NCBI GenBank assembly: GCA_024640845.1
Contig: JAHEEE010000029.1
Span: 1-45,652 of the forward strand
DNA from: Myxococcales bacterium
GTDB lineage: Bacteria; Myxococcota_A; Polyangia; Polyangiales; Houyiibacteriaceae
DNA: 45,652 bases
Direction: 5' to 3'
In this document: piece by piece, positions 45,353 to 45,652 of the stretch
Position numbering within the stretch: the stretch's first letter is position 1
Layout: every line of letters begins with the position of its first letter
Translations under genes and position numbers: made by a program
The notes under the pieces: generated by a model
Told to the model about the DNA's origin: nothing
Database searches by the model: none
What the model saw: the letters and a program-made list of their open reading frames with translations, nothing else

Positions 45353-45652
45353 CTACAACGTGTATCCGCCGTCGACGAACAGTGTCTGTCCCGTGATGTA
45401 GCGGGCCCGTTCCGAGGCCAAAAACACCACAGCGTCGGCGATCTCACTGGGCTTCCCGAAACGTCGGAGCGGCGTGTTTCGAAGGGCCGCATCGACCCAT
45501 GCTTGACTCAACTCTCCGCGCTCGACCAGCTTCGGAAACATCCCGGCGTCGACGACTCCGACCGCCACGTTGTTCGCGCGGATGCCATGTCGGCCTTCTT
45601 CACGGGCAACCCCACGCATGAGCGCTTCGATGGCTCCTTTGGGGGCCACCGA
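45353..45652 (-). CDS. SDR family oxidoreductase, 5' end outside the window
   Basis: Only the C-terminal 99 residues are present; the gene continues beyond the right edge. The visible part has the second half of the SDR fold: SVAPKGAIEALMRG, RANNVAVGVVDAGMF, LRRFGKPSEIADAVVFLAS, YITGQTLFVDGGYTL. The Lys of the usual YxxxK is present, but the residue four positions before it is Ser, encoded by the last three bases of the window. It is the most upstream visible gene of the minus-strand catabolic run and lies 37 bases from the small STAS-like gene. Confidence 0.85.
   Translation of the reverse strand, partial: SVAPKGAIEALMRGVAREEGRHGIRANNVAVGVVDAGMFPKLVERGELSQAWVDAALRNTPLRRFGKPSEIADAVVFLASERARYITGQTLFVDGGYTL

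Noticed and set aside
45340-45370. Second KstR-like site near the right-end SDR (TACAACGTGTATCC)
   Set aside because: Two fixed positions of the consensus fail and it lies at the end of a coding region.

Overview
This is a dense, high-GC bacterial chromosome segment with 38 protein-coding genes, mostly in tight operons whose start and stop codons overlap (ATGA, GTGA, TGATG). I see no rRNA, tRNA, CRISPR array, prophage or transposase. The gene content (PF09826-type beta-propeller lipoprotein, class II HMG-CoA reductase, GbsR/MarR regulator, bifunctional hydrolase/OsmC protein, sulfotransferase, menaquinone and F420 biosynthesis, actinobacterial-like acyl-CoA and steroid catabolism) suggests a Myxococcota or 'deltaproteobacterial' type organism. 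That placement is inference from gene content only; there is no marker gene to settle it.

Layout. (1) 213-2318: secreted beta-propeller lipoprotein, converging on an ABC-F ATPase / hydrolase-OsmC / sulfotransferase group on the minus strand (2429-6708). The convergent junction (2317-2460) is a multi-level nested inverted repeat. (2) 6833-8515: ilvD on the minus strand, divergent from a GbsR/MarR-type regulator. (3) 8647-19504: a long plus-strand isoprenoid/menaquinone operon: regulator, long-chain polyprenyl diphosphate synthase, HMG-CoA reductase, MenG/UbiE, MenF, MenD, MenH, MenA, MenC, MenE. MenB and a DHNA-CoA thioesterase are not in the window. A small parvulin follows at 19558. (4) 19885-21789: an SDR and a membrane GGDEF cyclase on the minus strand. 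(5) 21928-26870: full-length cobalamin-dependent MetH with a translationally coupled serine hydrolase. (6) 26897-35071: a coenzyme F420 island made of two convergent units. The plus-strand unit is LLM oxidoreductase, CofG, CofH and an SDR. The minus-strand unit is LLM oxidoreductase, NADPH:F420 reductase, CofE, CofD and CofC. This gives a complete route to F420 plus a reductase and two probable F420 users. (7) 35163-36140: an extended SDR. (8) 36145-45652: minus-strand acyl-CoA/steroid-type catabolism. One six-gene operon holds a quinone-oxidoreductase-like MDR, two SDRs, two acyl-CoA dehydrogenases and an IpdF-like reductase. The operon upstream holds a partial SDR, a small STAS-like protein, an acyl-CoA ligase and a thiolase. 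Several of these proteins strongly recall mycobacterial cholesterol-regulon proteins (Rv3548c, Rv3559c/IpdF, Rv3560c/FadE30) and FadA3.

How it may work together. The mevalonate-pathway enzyme and prenyl synthase would feed the MenA tail substrate, coupling isoprenoid supply to quinone synthesis. F420 would serve the LLM enzymes, with NpdG linking F420 to the NADP pool. The catabolic operon is preceded by a 14-bp inverted repeat (41972-41985) that fits the published KstR consensus TnnAACnnGTTnnA. The most interesting points are the complete F420 locus with separate CofG and CofH, the HMG-CoA reductase inside the men operon, the KstR-like site before a steroid-type operon, and the nested palindrome at 2317-2460.
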